Below, piece after piece: positions 8,930 to 15,850 of a stretch of 21,890 nt of DNA (positions within the stretch are counted from its first letter, which is position 1; each line of letters starts with the position of its first letter). Made by a program: the position numbers and the translations under genes. The stretch spans positions 1 through 21,890 of the IMG/VR virus record IMGVR_UViG_3300033183_000047; one strand, 5' to 3'. The DNA is from a virus. Under the pieces are notes generated by a model. It did not search any database, had not been told where the DNA came from, and worked only from the letters and a program-made list of their open reading frames with translations.

Positions 8930-9772
8930 TTATGATTCACGACAAGTGATTTGAACAATACCTTCAGCATCGATCGCTGTAGCACCAGCTGAGAACATTG
9001 AGTTCACTAAGAACGATGTTTTCTCTGGTACATAGTTGATCTCTGTTTTAGGTCCCATACCTTCAGCATAACCAACAGCGTCTTTATGGAATGCCCATAC
9101 AGTTCTGTCGCTAGAGCCGTCGATAGATAAACCACCTTCAGTTCTGTCGCCTAATACGTGGAATGTAAAACCTAAGAATGTATTGATTTCACCAGCCACT
9201 AAAGCTTTAACAGAAGCATAGTCAGATGATGTAAGTTTTTGCTCACCTAAGATTGATGCTAAAGAGTTAGCATGAATCACCATGTGACGATCTTGTGGAG
9301 GAACGTTACCTTTGTCTAACAATTTCTTAGCTTCAAGAAGTTTGTCTAAGTTAAGGTTTGTGTCTGTACCACCAATGTCGTTTGACACAGTTAGTGATGT
9401 TGATGATGCTGTTAATGCATCAATAATAAGTTGGTCTTGACGACGACCGATAGCATTAGCCACAACTTGTACTAATTCTTGTCTTTCATCAAAATTAACT
9501 TTTTGTTGCATGAAGATGTCAGAATATTCTGCTGCATTCCAATCTTCTAATGTAGCTGTTACTTGAGAAAAGTCCACATTCAATGGTGTTACGTCTGTTT
9601 GTGGAATACGTAATGTAGCTACACCTTTACCCACTTTAGGGAATTTTGCTGTTGAACCTTCAACGCCTTTTCTTTGTCTTACTGCACCAACCAGTTGAGC
9701 TTTCGCTTGGTAAGCCTGTTTAACTTCGGCATCAAATAAGGTAACAAAAGCATTAGATAAACCAATAGCCAT
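8930..9772 (-). CDS. Major capsid protein (T7-like, HK97 fold expected)
   Basis: A 280-residue protein in the T7 gene 10 position, after the scaffold gene and before the tail adaptor. The N-terminal helical region is AFVTLFDAEVKQAYQ, followed by the extended region KFPKVGKGVATLRIPQTDV. The segment YSDIFMQQKVNFDERQELVQ is typical of podovirus coat proteins, where a charged extended loop is followed by the spine helix. The C-terminal part contains MGPKTEINYVPEKTSFLVNS and GAxAIDAEGIVQI, which I also recognise from coat proteins of T7-like marine phages. It is shorter than T7 gp10A (345 residues). The ATG has AAGGAG six bases upstream and a structured leader of about 180 bases with a promoter candidate, fitting very high expression. 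I see no frameshift signal for a 10B-like form. Confidence 0.87.
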   Translation of the reverse strand: MAIGLSNAFVTLFDAEVKQAYQAKAQLVGAVRQRKGVEGSTAKFPKVGKGVATLRIPQTDVTPLNVDFSQVTATLEDWNAAEYSDIFMQQKVNFDERQELVQVVANAIGRRQDQLIIDALTASSTSLTVSNDIGGTDTNLNLDKLLEAKKLLDKGNVPPQDRHMVIHANSLASILGEQKLTSSDYASVKALVAGEINTFLGFTFHVLGDRTEGGLSIDGSSDRTVWAFHKDAVGYAEGMGPKTEINYVPEKTSFLVNSMFSAGATAIDAEGIVQITCRES

Positions 9773-9901
9773 TATTGACTCCTTATAGTAATTAAAGTAA
9801 ATGTTTAATCGCTGTGGTATGCCAGAAAAGCCTGGGCCGTGCTTGCTATTTACGATAGCCAGTCGACAAGATTACTTGCGTTTAAGGGTTACATGAATAT
9901 G

Positions 9902-9941
9902 TAATAGGCCTCATGTGTAATATACCACATAAAGCCTATTA
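9902..9941. repeat. 40-base inverted repeat in capsid leader
   Basis: The arms TAATAGGC (9902-9909) and GCCTATTA (9934-9941) are perfect reverse complements. Inside them ATGTG (9913-9917) pairs with CACAT (9926-9930) around an eight-base loop, leaving a three-by-three internal loop. It could be an RNA processing site, an operator for a dimeric protein, or part of a terminator lacking its U-tract. Confidence 0.7.
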
Positions 9942-9947
9942 ATACAA
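9919..9947 (-). promoter_or_regulatory. Sigma70-like promoter candidate for the capsid gene
   Basis: Read on the minus strand, TTGTAT (9942-9947) lies 17 bases before TATATT (9919-9924). The -10 element matches five of six consensus bases and the -35 only three of six, at the ideal spacing. It falls inside the large hairpin upstream of the capsid gene. AT-rich DNA produces such matches by chance, and a phage-encoded polymerase might use a wholly different sequence, so this is only a candidate. Confidence 0.3.
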
Positions 9948-9954
9948 GACTAGA

Positions 9955-10773
9955 TTAACCGTATACTTGCTGAAAAGCGCGTTCGACTTTCTTACGGTAT
10001 GCTGGATCTGTTTGATACTTAGGATCTGCAACTAGCTGTTGCAATTCTTCTTTAGAAGGTGTACCTTCAACTGGAGTAGTTTCGGTAGGAATACGACCTT
10101 CGTATGATGCTCTAAGTTTTTCTAATGCTGCAATACCTCTAGCAGTTCCGCCCATGACTTTAAACTCCTCAAAATCATCTTTAGACCATACACCTTTATT
10201 CACTAGATTACTAGCCCATTTTACCATGCCATTGATACGTGCTTCAGCATTAGGACCTAACAATCTCATTTCTTCTTGTGTATTAATCTCTGCTTGTTGA
10301 GCATTACCTATACCCATCTCAACAACTTGTCCTACTAAATCATCTAGAGCAGATTGACTAATACCATAGTCTTTTGCCCAGTTTAATACATGTTGTCTTA
10401 ATGGATCATCATTAGGTGTTTCACCAAAAGCAGATGTATCATAGTTGCCATCTTCTGGTGCTTTGTGTTTACCTTGTGATATTTTCTTGCGTAGATCAGC
10501 CCATGATTTAGCAATACCTTCAAGATCTGGAGAGTCTTCATCTTTCTTCCAAAAGTTTTCAGGCCACCAATCTGGTCGCTCTAATGGTTCATCATCATCT
10601 TCCTCATTTAAACCAAACTCTTCTTTGGCTTTAACTTCATCAGGATCGCGATGATCTATATCTACTTTTTGTGGATTTTCTTCGGTACTGGCTTCTTCGG
10701 TTTCTGGAGTAGCTCCATCGAGTAGGCCAGTGCTTTCAGTATTTTCCACACTAGGCTCGAGTGTTTCTTCCAT
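9955..10773 (-). CDS. Capsid assembly scaffolding protein (T7 gp9-like)
   Basis: A 272-residue, strongly acidic protein: the first 100 residues are dominated by Glu and Asp (EETLEPSVENTE, EEDDDEPLERPDWWPENFW). This is followed by a helical middle (EFKVMGGTARGIAALEKLRA) and a basic C-terminal end (ADPKYQTDPAYRKKVERAF). This order, with an acidic disordered start, helical core and basic helix that contacts coat protein, is typical of podovirus scaffolds; T7 gp9 has 307 residues. The DRPDWWPENFW-like tryptophan motif is common in such proteins. It lies directly before the capsid leader and is joined to the small gene upstream by TAATG (10771-10775), with AGGAAATT as ribosome site. Confidence 0.85.
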   Translation of the reverse strand: MEETLEPSVENTESTGLLDGATPETEEASTEENPQKVDIDHRDPDEVKAKEEFGLNEEDDDEPLERPDWWPENFWKKDEDSPDLEGIAKSWADLRKKISQGKHKAPEDGNYDTSAFGETPNDDPLRQHVLNWAKDYGISQSALDDLVGQVVEMGIGNAQQAEINTQEEMRLLGPNAEARINGMVKWASNLVNKGVWSKDDFEEFKVMGGTARGIAALEKLRASYEGRIPTETTPVEGTPSKEELQQLVADPKYQTDPAYRKKVERAFQQVYG

Positions 10774-11036
10774 TATAATTTCCTTGCTCTAATTAACCTT
10801 GCTTCCAAATCCTTAACGATACTATTTTGTCCTTCACGGTAGTAAGCGTAGCTAGGATCGCTACCTGGCAAGGCAACAGGTTGCTCAACAACTGCTTCAC
10901 GCAGCCATTTGATTAACTGTTCACCGTCCTCACCCCCAAGGACTCTTAGACAGAGACGATCAACATCATCTCTTTTTTGATTTACATCTCTAATATCAAG
11001 CGGTAATGCTTGATCTAAATCTTCCCATCCAGCCAT
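10773..11036 (-). CDS. Bbp19-like small phage protein
   Basis: An 87-residue protein between portal and scaffold. It consists of an N-terminal acidic part, a central LCLRVLGGEDGEQLIKWLRE and a C-terminal SYAYYREGQNSIVKDLEARL. The pairing of a short helix ending in a 'GxxxLxxL' step with a later YREGQ/N...I...L helix resembles the Bbp19-type family of small phage proteins found near portals; its biochemical role is not known to me. No membrane segment or metal motif is seen. It starts ten bases after the portal stop and is coupled to the scaffold by TAATG, so it is probably needed in head assembly. Confidence 0.6.
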   Translation of the reverse strand: MAGWEDLDQALPLDIRDVNQKRDDVDRLCLRVLGGEDGEQLIKWLREAVVEQPVALPGSDPSYAYYREGQNSIVKDLEARLIRARKL

Positions 11037-11045
11037 ATATTATCC

Positions 11046-12605
11046 TTATTGCATCATCTCCTGTGCAGCTTCTGGATTCTGTTGTTGCATTTGCTGTGCC
11101 ATTGCAGCAGCTTGTTGTTGCATCATTGCTCGCTCTTGTGGTGTTGGTCTTAACTTCTGAGGAACACCTAGCTTCTCAGCAATGTAATCTAACATCTCAT
11201 CTATCTTAATTGACATCATGCCTTGTGGTCCAGCTTGTTGTGCAATCTGTGCATATTGTAAGATGTTTTGTACATCATCCATATTCTGCGCCATTGCTAA
11301 TGGTGCTACTGGACTAATCTTAACTTCTAATCCATTAACCTTTAGCGGTAATGAAATTATACCACGTTGGTCCATGACTTCTAGCATCTTGCTAACTAGA
11401 GGAATCATTGTTTCATTAATGAGTCGACCAAATGCAGAGCCTAAGTTTTGTGATAACTCTTTCATTCGCTCCACTACTTCTGTTGCTGATCGAGCTGACA
11501 TATTATCTGGTGGTAATGATTCATCAAGTAAGATACGTTTGATATTGGCTACTAAATCATTAATCACTAATTGTGATACATTAAAGTCACCTGATCTTGG
11601 TAATGGTCTGAGTGATTCACCTTGTGGTCCACCATTACGTGCAACCGGAATGATGGCACCTGGCATAATCTTAACCGTATTAGGATTCAATACACCATCA
11701 TCTGCTGCTGTATAAACACCAGAGATAGAGAGAGAAGCATTCTTCAATACTAACTCTTTTGTTTTATTCAATGTCTTAATATCTGGCAATGCAGTAATTA
11801 ACGGTCCACGACCATAGACTTCACCAGCGACTTTAGCATATCGTGATACCACCCAAGGACTATACTTCATGCGTTTATATACAAGCTCAGTCTTAGATTC
11901 TTTATGAATCACATGATAGCAATAGTCACCACGCTTCTGATCTAGAATAGTTGCCTCAATTAGCTCTACATCATCTGTTGGTTTTTGATCTATCTTTGTT
12001 TGTAATTCTTGTGGTATCTCTGCTTCTGGCCATTGACGTTGGATAGACTCACCCTTCATACGCATGCGTCTATATACATTATCTACTTGACCATTTGCAC
12101 CTTCCTCAATAGATACTAAGTATTGTGGCACAGGAATAAAGTTAATGGGATTAAGATCATCACCAGGTTGTACCATCATCACAGCAGTACCCACTGATAA
12201 GTCAAGTAAGAATTCACCAATAGCAATATCAAAGTTAGATTGCTTGAGTGTCGCAAATAACTTATCGTTATACATATCTAACGCAGCTTGTGCTTCAGCA
12301 TTACGATCTTCAGGAATGTCTGGTCCTGGTTCTAAACGACACCATTTACGTTGAGGAGGAAAGATGCCTGATTGCATACGGTTAGCAAATCGTTGTGTAG
12401 AATTGATTGCAGTAGAATCAAACACACGATTCATCTTTTTAGTGCCACCTACTTTACCATCATAATGACCGTCATAAAGATTACGCTGAGGTAGAGCAAA
12501 CTCGTATGCTTCTTCATACAAGTTCCTAAAGTCTTCTTTTTTAATTAATGCTTTTTCATGTCTCTTTAAAACATCTTCTGCACTTAACCTCATCATCGCT
12601 ACCAT
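11046..12605 (-). CDS. Portal protein / head-tail connector (T7 gp8-like)
   Basis: A 519-residue protein (T7 gp8 has 536). Visible family features include an N-terminal helical region with KKEDFRNLYEEAYEFALPQR, then RVFDSTAINSTQRFANRMQS and GIFPPQRKWCRLEPG. Next come a central segment with SPWVVSRYAKVAGEVYGRGP and PDIKTLNKTKELVL, and LDESLPPDNMSARSATEVVER in the stem/crown region. The C-terminal tail is rich in Gln and Met (MMQQQAAAMAQQMQQQ), a low-complexity barrel-like end seen in other podovirus portals. It forms the dodecameric ring through which DNA is packaged and ejected. It starts two bases after the preceding stop, with AGGTGA as ribosome site. Confidence 0.92.
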   Translation of the reverse strand: MVAMMRLSAEDVLKRHEKALIKKEDFRNLYEEAYEFALPQRNLYDGHYDGKVGGTKKMNRVFDSTAINSTQRFANRMQSGIFPPQRKWCRLEPGPDIPEDRNAEAQAALDMYNDKLFATLKQSNFDIAIGEFLLDLSVGTAVMMVQPGDDLNPINFIPVPQYLVSIEEGANGQVDNVYRRMRMKGESIQRQWPEAEIPQELQTKIDQKPTDDVELIEATILDQKRGDYCYHVIHKESKTELVYKRMKYSPWVVSRYAKVAGEVYGRGPLITALPDIKTLNKTKELVLKNASLSISGVYTAADDGVLNPNTVKIMPGAIIPVARNGGPQGESLRPLPRSGDFNVSQLVINDLVANIKRILLDESLPPDNMSARSATEVVERMKELSQNLGSAFGRLINETMIPLVSKMLEVMDQRGIISLPLKVNGLEVKISPVAPLAMAQNMDDVQNILQYAQIAQQAGPQGMMSIKIDEMLDYIAEKLGVPQKLRPTPQERAMMQQQAAAMAQQMQQQNPEAAQEMMQ

Positions 12606-12607
12606 AA

Positions 12608-13030
12608 TTATTCACCTATTCCCATTAATAAACTTCTGTTTTTTAATCTTGGATTTTGTCTTGCTTGTAATGCTTGCTTTTCTTCTTGATCCATAATTGT
12701 ATGTATTTCTTCTGATCTTTTGTTTAATTCCTGTGGAGTGTTATATATTGGAAACTTTCCACTTTTAATATCACGCTCCCATATTTTATACAACTCATCT
12801 TCATCTCGAACAATTCTGCCTTGATCTCTAACATATCCTGGAACAGAAACAAATTTACCTTTATTAGGTCCTTCTGGAATCATAATTCCAGTCGAATATA
12901 CTGTGACAGGACGACCTTCAGCATCGCGCCCTACTTTACCTGACTTGATTGTGTCATGATGATACTTCACAATATTTTGTTCTGCTTTTGATAATGTCAT
13001 CATGTGACGTGGCATATACATATCAACCAT
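12608..13030 (-). CDS. Conserved-looking hypothetical protein upstream of portal
   Basis: A 140-residue soluble, basic protein with no recognised domain. A helical N-terminal part (SKAEQNIVKYHHDTIKSG) is followed by a central beta-like region, PVTVYSTGIMIPEGPNKGKF and VSVPGYVRDQGRIV, and a charged helical C-terminus (EEIHTIMDQEEKQALQARQ). The PEGPN-KGKFVSVPGY region looks conserved and may bind a partner. It lies two bases before the portal, so production with the portal is likely. A minor virion or assembly role is a guess from position only. The start could be the first ATG or MYMPRH a few codons later. Confidence 0.68.
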   Translation of the reverse strand: MVDMYMPRHMMTLSKAEQNIVKYHHDTIKSGKVGRDAEGRPVTVYSTGIMIPEGPNKGKFVSVPGYVRDQGRIVRDEDELYKIWERDIKSGKFPIYNTPQELNKRSEEIHTIMDQEEKQALQARQNPRLKNRSLLMGIGE

Positions 13031-13032
13031 AG

Positions 13033-13305
13033 TTATCCCTTTTTGTTTTTTGCTGCAAATGATCGTGCAGCTTCCTTACTACCAAAACCCCAAGCTTGTA
13101 ATGCTTTCTTTAATCTTGTTGGTCTACCTTTTTCATCTTTTAGAGGACCATCCATCCCACCAAAGCGTGCAGCAAAACTGACACGACGACCATCAGTACC
13201 AGACTTTTGTGGTCGTTTAAGGTTTGATCCTTCAGTTCTTTTAAAATGTTTACGTCCAGCTTCATTGAGTCCACCTTTAGGATTTTGATATTTCTTAGCT
13301 ACCAT
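13033..13305 (-). CDS. Small basic protein, DUF6321-like
   Basis: A 90-residue, very basic protein (many Lys/Arg, few acidic residues). It contains KGGLNEAGRKHFKRTEGSNL, then RRVSFAARFGGMDGPLKDE and KGRPTRLKKALQAWGF. This KGGLxxxGR ... RR-SFxARxxGMxGP ... RPTR pattern matches a small protein family found in many marine phages and catalogued as DUF6321 as I recall; its function is unknown. The charge suggests nucleic-acid binding or packing in the virion. It is coupled to the previous gene by TAATG (13303-13307) and stops two bases before the next gene. Confidence 0.68.
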   Translation of the reverse strand: MVAKKYQNPKGGLNEAGRKHFKRTEGSNLKRPQKSGTDGRRVSFAARFGGMDGPLKDEKGRPTRLKKALQAWGFGSKEAARSFAAKNKKG

Positions 13306-13814
13306 TATTCAGTCCAAGTTAAAATCATTTCAGTCGCGTGGTCTGCTGCTGCACCACCTGAATCTTTGTTTGTCATACGAAATAGATACGTTGTTAATCC
13401 TTTAAGAATAATATTGTTACCACCTATTTCACCACCAGCACCATTTTTTTTCACACCACCAGTTAATATCTCTTGTAATATTGGATTACCTAAACTATTG
13501 ACCGTGGGATTGAGCAAAGCTACACCTTGACTAGTAATTGTACTTGCACGATTCCTATTCAAAATAGGCAATGATGTTCCTCCAGTCACACTTGCTCCTT
13601 CATATAAATAACCCTCGGCATTGCCAGCAGATAATCCAGTAATAGTAAAAACAGGATTTACTCCTTGAGGAAAAGCAATAGCCATATCAAAACTTTCACC
13701 AGCTTCTAATGGATTGTCAAATCCATACATATATCCAGTTACAAATGCTTGGCCTTCAATTAACCTAACATGTGCAACATCACGTGTCGAGTAGGCATCT
13801 CTATACCTTTCCAT
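13305..13814 (-). CDS. Putative virion structural protein, beta-rich
   Basis: A 169-residue protein if started at ATG 13812-13814. GTG three codons upstream is also open but overlaps the ribosome site GGAG, so the ATG is preferred. The sequence is rich in Gly, Thr and beta-forming residues, with FVTGYMYGFDNPLEAGESFD, VTGGTSLPILNRNRAS and ILKGLTTYLFRMTNKDSGG, and ends in ILTWTE. The YEG...GGT...NRNR...YLFRxTN order is one I associate with small beta-sandwich virion proteins of several podo- and siphoviruses whose role is not well defined. It overlaps the preceding micro-gene by one base (TAATG). A fibre-base or decoration role is possible. Confidence 0.7.
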   Translation of the reverse strand: MERYRDAYSTRDVAHVRLIEGQAFVTGYMYGFDNPLEAGESFDMAIAFPQGVNPVFTITGLSAGNAEGYLYEGASVTGGTSLPILNRNRASTITSQGVALLNPTVNSLGNPILQEILTGGVKKNGAGGEIGGNNIILKGLTTYLFRMTNKDSGGAAADHATEMILTWTE

Positions 13815-13948
13815 TATGCCCACTCCGCCTTCTGTATTCTTAATGGTCCTAAGTTAATCAGGAAATAATCTACAGGTTCACCATCTACCTCACCTTCATA
13901 GATCTCAAAACCTAAGTTAAATCCCCAATAGAAATGATATGACCACAT
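13814..13948 (-). CDS. 44-residue hypothetical micro-protein
   Basis: A 44-codon open frame with ATG at 13946-13948 and TAA at 13814-13816. The product begins MWSYHFYWGFNLGFEIYEGE and ends in VDYFLINLGPLRIQKAEWA. It is rich in aromatic residues, with a WGFNLGFEIYE ... YFLINLGPLRI pattern that I associate with very small proteins in other phages, of unknown role. Both ends overlap neighbouring genes in TAATG, so ribosomes terminating upstream can restart here. Its aromatic, acidic composition looks protein-like rather than random. No function is assigned. Confidence 0.72.
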   Translation of the reverse strand: MWSYHFYWGFNLGFEIYEGEVDGEPVDYFLINLGPLRIQKAEWA

Positions 13949-14082
13949 TACTTTTTCTTCTTAGGAAAGCCAGCTAACATATTCTTGTAAGCTTTAGGTG
14001 ATATAGTTGAATCTTCTTTAGATCGACTTGTACCAGCCTTCTTGCGTTTATTTATGTTGTAATATAATCCTTTACTAGCCAT
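13948..14082 (-). CDS. 44-residue basic micro-protein (MASKGLYYN family look)
   Basis: A 44-residue product starting MASKGLYYNINKRKKAGTSR and ending PKAYKNMLAGFPKKKK. The K-GLY-NI-KRK-AGTSRS ... SPKAY opening is one I recognise from tiny basic proteins in many marine phages and cyanophages, with unknown function. It is lysine-rich throughout and lacks acidic patches. It overlaps both neighbours by one base in TAATG (13946-13950 and 14080-14084), so the trio of micro-genes here is probably translated as a coupled chain. Nucleic-acid binding is a guess from charge. Confidence 0.78.
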   Translation of the reverse strand: MASKGLYYNINKRKKAGTSRSKEDSTISPKAYKNMLAGFPKKKK

Positions 14083-14228
14083 TATTTTTTCCCCTTACGT
14101 GCTTCACTCATTGCAATAGCAATTGCCTGATCTTTACTCTTGACAGTTGCCCCTGAACCAGATTTCAATTTACCAGCTTTATATTCTTTCATTACCTTAC
14201 GAACTTTCTTTTGCATCTTATCTTGCAT
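14082..14228 (-). CDS. 48-residue basic micro-protein (DUF6496-like)
   Basis: A 48-residue product. After a basic start it carries VMKEYKAGKLKSGSGATVKS and then KDQAIAIAMSEARKGKK. The pattern 'VM-E-K-GKLKSGSG ... VKS--QAIAIA-SEARK' is that of a small phage/bacterial family recorded as DUF6496 as I recall; its function is unknown. The start at 14228 is decided by a perfect AGGAGG (14237-14242) eight bases upstream; a second ATG at 14216 is also in frame. It overlaps the end of the transglycosylase-like gene by 11 bases and the next micro-gene by one. Confidence 0.8.
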   Translation of the reverse strand: MQDKMQKKVRKVMKEYKAGKLKSGSGATVKSKDQAIAIAMSEARKGKK

Positions 14229-14922
14229 CTAATATTCCTCCTAAGTTACCTTTTTCTGGCGGTTGTTTGATGTTACGTACACGGTTTTCTTGATTATCCA
14301 TTGTGATATATTGATCGTAGTCACGACTAAATGATGCACGTCTAGCAACTTTAGTTTCATCATCTGATTTCTTAGATCCAGACCAATGACTATTGTACCA
14401 GAATGAATTAATAGTTTGATTACCTTGTGTCACTTCATCAATATTAGTATTAGGTTTTTCTAAGTAATCAAATAACAATAGAGCAGATTGCTGACCAGCA
14501 GATAATTTAGATGCATTGCCGTCTTGATATGCTTTAATCATATAACTAGGCACGCCAGCTTTCTTAAGCTTTACTGGATCATTTGTTAACGTCATGCCTT
14601 TTGATTTTAGAATTCTATTAAAAGCGCGACGCAAAGCAGTTCTTAAACTGTTACGTTCAAACTGATACAATCCTTGCCCATGTTTACTGTAATCAAAATT
14701 AGACACTTCTTGTAACTTTGTAGGATCGATTTTAGATTCATGATATGCAATTGGTAACATAATTTCATCAACTATCTGCTCTGGTGTACTCTTTTTATCA
14801 CCTAAATATTGAGTAGCAAACTGATAGTCTTTGTCATTTAATATAACATTTCTAGCTCGTTTAAGATCCATTGCTAATCCTATGTATGTTATAAAGATTA
14901 ATAGGAGAAAAAGATATTTCAT
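14218..14922 (-). CDS. Putative lytic transglycosylase with N-terminal hydrophobic segment
   Basis: The ATG at 14920-14922 gives 234 residues beginning MKYLFLLLIFITYIGLAMDL, a Lys followed by about 15 hydrophobic residues that looks like a signal peptide or anchor. Then, counted from this start, come IAYHESKIDP (about 58-67) and GQGLYQFE (about 82-89). These correspond to the 'ES-xDP' catalytic glutamate (Glu 62) and 'GLxQ' motifs of SLT-type lytic transglycosylases, which cleave peptidoglycan. The predicted role is local wall opening during DNA entry or release. Starts are uncertain: TTG at 14931 is open, and an internal ATG at 14869-14871 has AGGA six bases ahead and would omit the hydrophobic segment. 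Motif spacing is only approximate, so confidence is moderate. Confidence 0.6.
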   Translation of the reverse strand: MKYLFLLLIFITYIGLAMDLKRARNVILNDKDYQFATQYLGDKKSTPEQIVDEIMLPIAYHESKIDPTKLQEVSNFDYSKHGQGLYQFERNSLRTALRRAFNRILKSKGMTLTNDPVKLKKAGVPSYMIKAYQDGNASKLSAGQQSALLLFDYLEKPNTNIDEVTQGNQTINSFWYNSHWSGSKKSDDETKVARRASFSRDYDQYITMDNQENRVRNIKQPPEKGNLGGILDAR

Positions 14923-14931
14923 ACCAATCAA

Positions 14932-15603
14932 TCATAATTTAATGTCAGCTCCAAATAAACTACCAGTCATGGCTAATCCTGTAGTGCCTAACTCTGGTAA
15001 TCCTGTTGATGGTGCTTCACCTGGCAATCTAGCTTTACCAACTAAACCACCAGTACCACGACGTAAACGTCTTTGTGACGCTTTGCTTGCTTCTGATTGT
15101 GCTTTAACTCTAGCTGCGCCTTTCTCAGCAGATCTTTCAATATCAGATAATTCACCAGCAGTATAATCTTTACGTTTAGCATCTGATCTGAATACTTCAA
15201 ACTGTTTAGATATCACTTGACCATTTTTTCTAATCACACCTTCAGGTAATATATCTGATGTTCTAGCAGACACGCCACCACCAAGTCCAAAAACAGGATG
15301 ATATGATGGTTGATATGGCATACCAAATTGACCTGTCATCGGTGACCATTGACCATACATCATGCGACCATAAGATGTTGTTGTGCCAGCTCGTGGTTTA
15401 TATCCTGATTCTGTTAAATATCTTGTTTCTTGCTCTGCTTCTCGATAACCTTCAGAGATTTGTTTATCTACTTGCTGATTCCACCAGTCTTCAGACTTAA
15501 ACACATTACGACCACCAGCAAGATTAAGTAAATCTTTTTGTGCCTTTTCTGATTGAGGAAGCATTCCTCTAGCCAATGCCATTCCGAAGTCTAGAGCAGC
15601 CAT
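14932..15603 (-). CDS. Hypothetical protein, probable virion component
   Basis: A 223-residue protein with no domain I recognise. The N-terminus ALDFGMALARGMLPQSEKAQ is followed by charged helical stretches (WWNQQVDKQISEGYREAEQE), then a glycine/proline/tyrosine-rich middle (PMTGQFGMPYQPSYHPVFG). The C-terminal part is basic and helical (RSAEKGAARVKAQSEASKAS), with a low-complexity tail. The mix of disordered and helical segments suits a structural or internal protein. It starts two bases after the 81-residue gene upstream stops (stop ending at 15605-15607). Confidence 0.62.
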   Translation of the reverse strand: MAALDFGMALARGMLPQSEKAQKDLLNLAGGRNVFKSEDWWNQQVDKQISEGYREAEQETRYLTESGYKPRAGTTTSYGRMMYGQWSPMTGQFGMPYQPSYHPVFGLGGGVSARTSDILPEGVIRKNGQVISKQFEVFRSDAKRKDYTAGELSDIERSAEKGAARVKAQSEASKASQRRLRRGTGGLVGKARLPGEAPSTGLPELGTTGLAMTGSLFGADIKL

Positions 15604-15604
15604 A

Positions 15605-15850
15605 TTATACAGATCCTAATGTGTTATCTTCGTCCTCAACACCAACCTCTGGGCTAAAACGACCACCAGATAATAATGTTCTTTTACCACCTCTTGCTCT
15701 TGCACGACGTTTAGCTGCCATCTCTTCTTGCAGATCACGCTTTTCTGCCTGAGCTTGTTCTCTTGCACGTGCTGTTTCTTCACGCTGTAATCGCAATGAC
15801 TCTTCAGCTGCTGATGTATCTGGCTTACCGCCACCAAACATACCACCCAT
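15605..15850 (-). CDS. Small charged helical protein
   Basis: An 81-residue protein. A glycine-rich N-terminus (GGMFGGGKPDTSAAEE) precedes a long, highly charged helix with coiled-coil potential (LRLQREETARAREQAQAEKR, on to KRRARAR), then GGKRTLLSGGRFSP and an acidic tail. Proteins with a 'GGxFGG-PDTS--E' start, charged helix and GG-R-LLS end occur in other podoviruses near head or internal virion genes; the role is unknown to me. AGGAGAA lies upstream and the ATG overlaps the acetyltransferase-like stop as TAATG (15848-15852). Confidence 0.7.
   Translation of the reverse strand: MGGMFGGGKPDTSAAEESLRLQREETARAREQAQAEKRDLQEEMAAKRRARARGGKRTLLSGGRFSPEVGVEDEDNTLGSV

Larger units (their letters stand above)
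9773..9954 (-). promoter_or_regulatory. Structured untranslated leader upstream of the major capsid gene
   Basis: This is one of the few real gaps in the window, and no small gene is supported in it. It holds three hairpins: arms at 9902-9909 and 9934-9941 (eight perfect pairs, with five further inner pairs at 9913-9917 and 9926-9930), a small stem at 9845-9859, and another at 9821-9837 with a bulge. AAGGAG near 9779-9784 serves the capsid ATG. No T-run follows the large hairpin on the minus strand, so it does not look like an intrinsic terminator. In T7 this gap between genes 9 and 10 carries the phi10 promoter and an RNase III site. A similar role is inferred here. Confidence 0.6.

Noticed and set aside
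8919-8945. Programmed frameshift producing a T7 10B-like capsid extension
   Set aside because: No slippery heptamer is visible near the capsid stop, and the next gene has its own strong ribosome site.
9902-9941. Intrinsic terminator at the large inverted repeat
   Set aside because: On the minus strand the stem is followed by CATATTC, not a U-run, so it is better seen as a processing or regulatory hairpin.
9773-9954. Possible tRNA in the capsid leader
   Set aside because: The hairpins do not form a cloverleaf, and no T-loop GGTTC-like motif or acceptor stem is visible.
15616-15846. 76-codon minus-strand frame inside the small helical protein gene
   Set aside because: It is a frame-shifted shadow of the coiled-coil gene and is less protein-like in composition; the framed gene has a clear AGGAG site.
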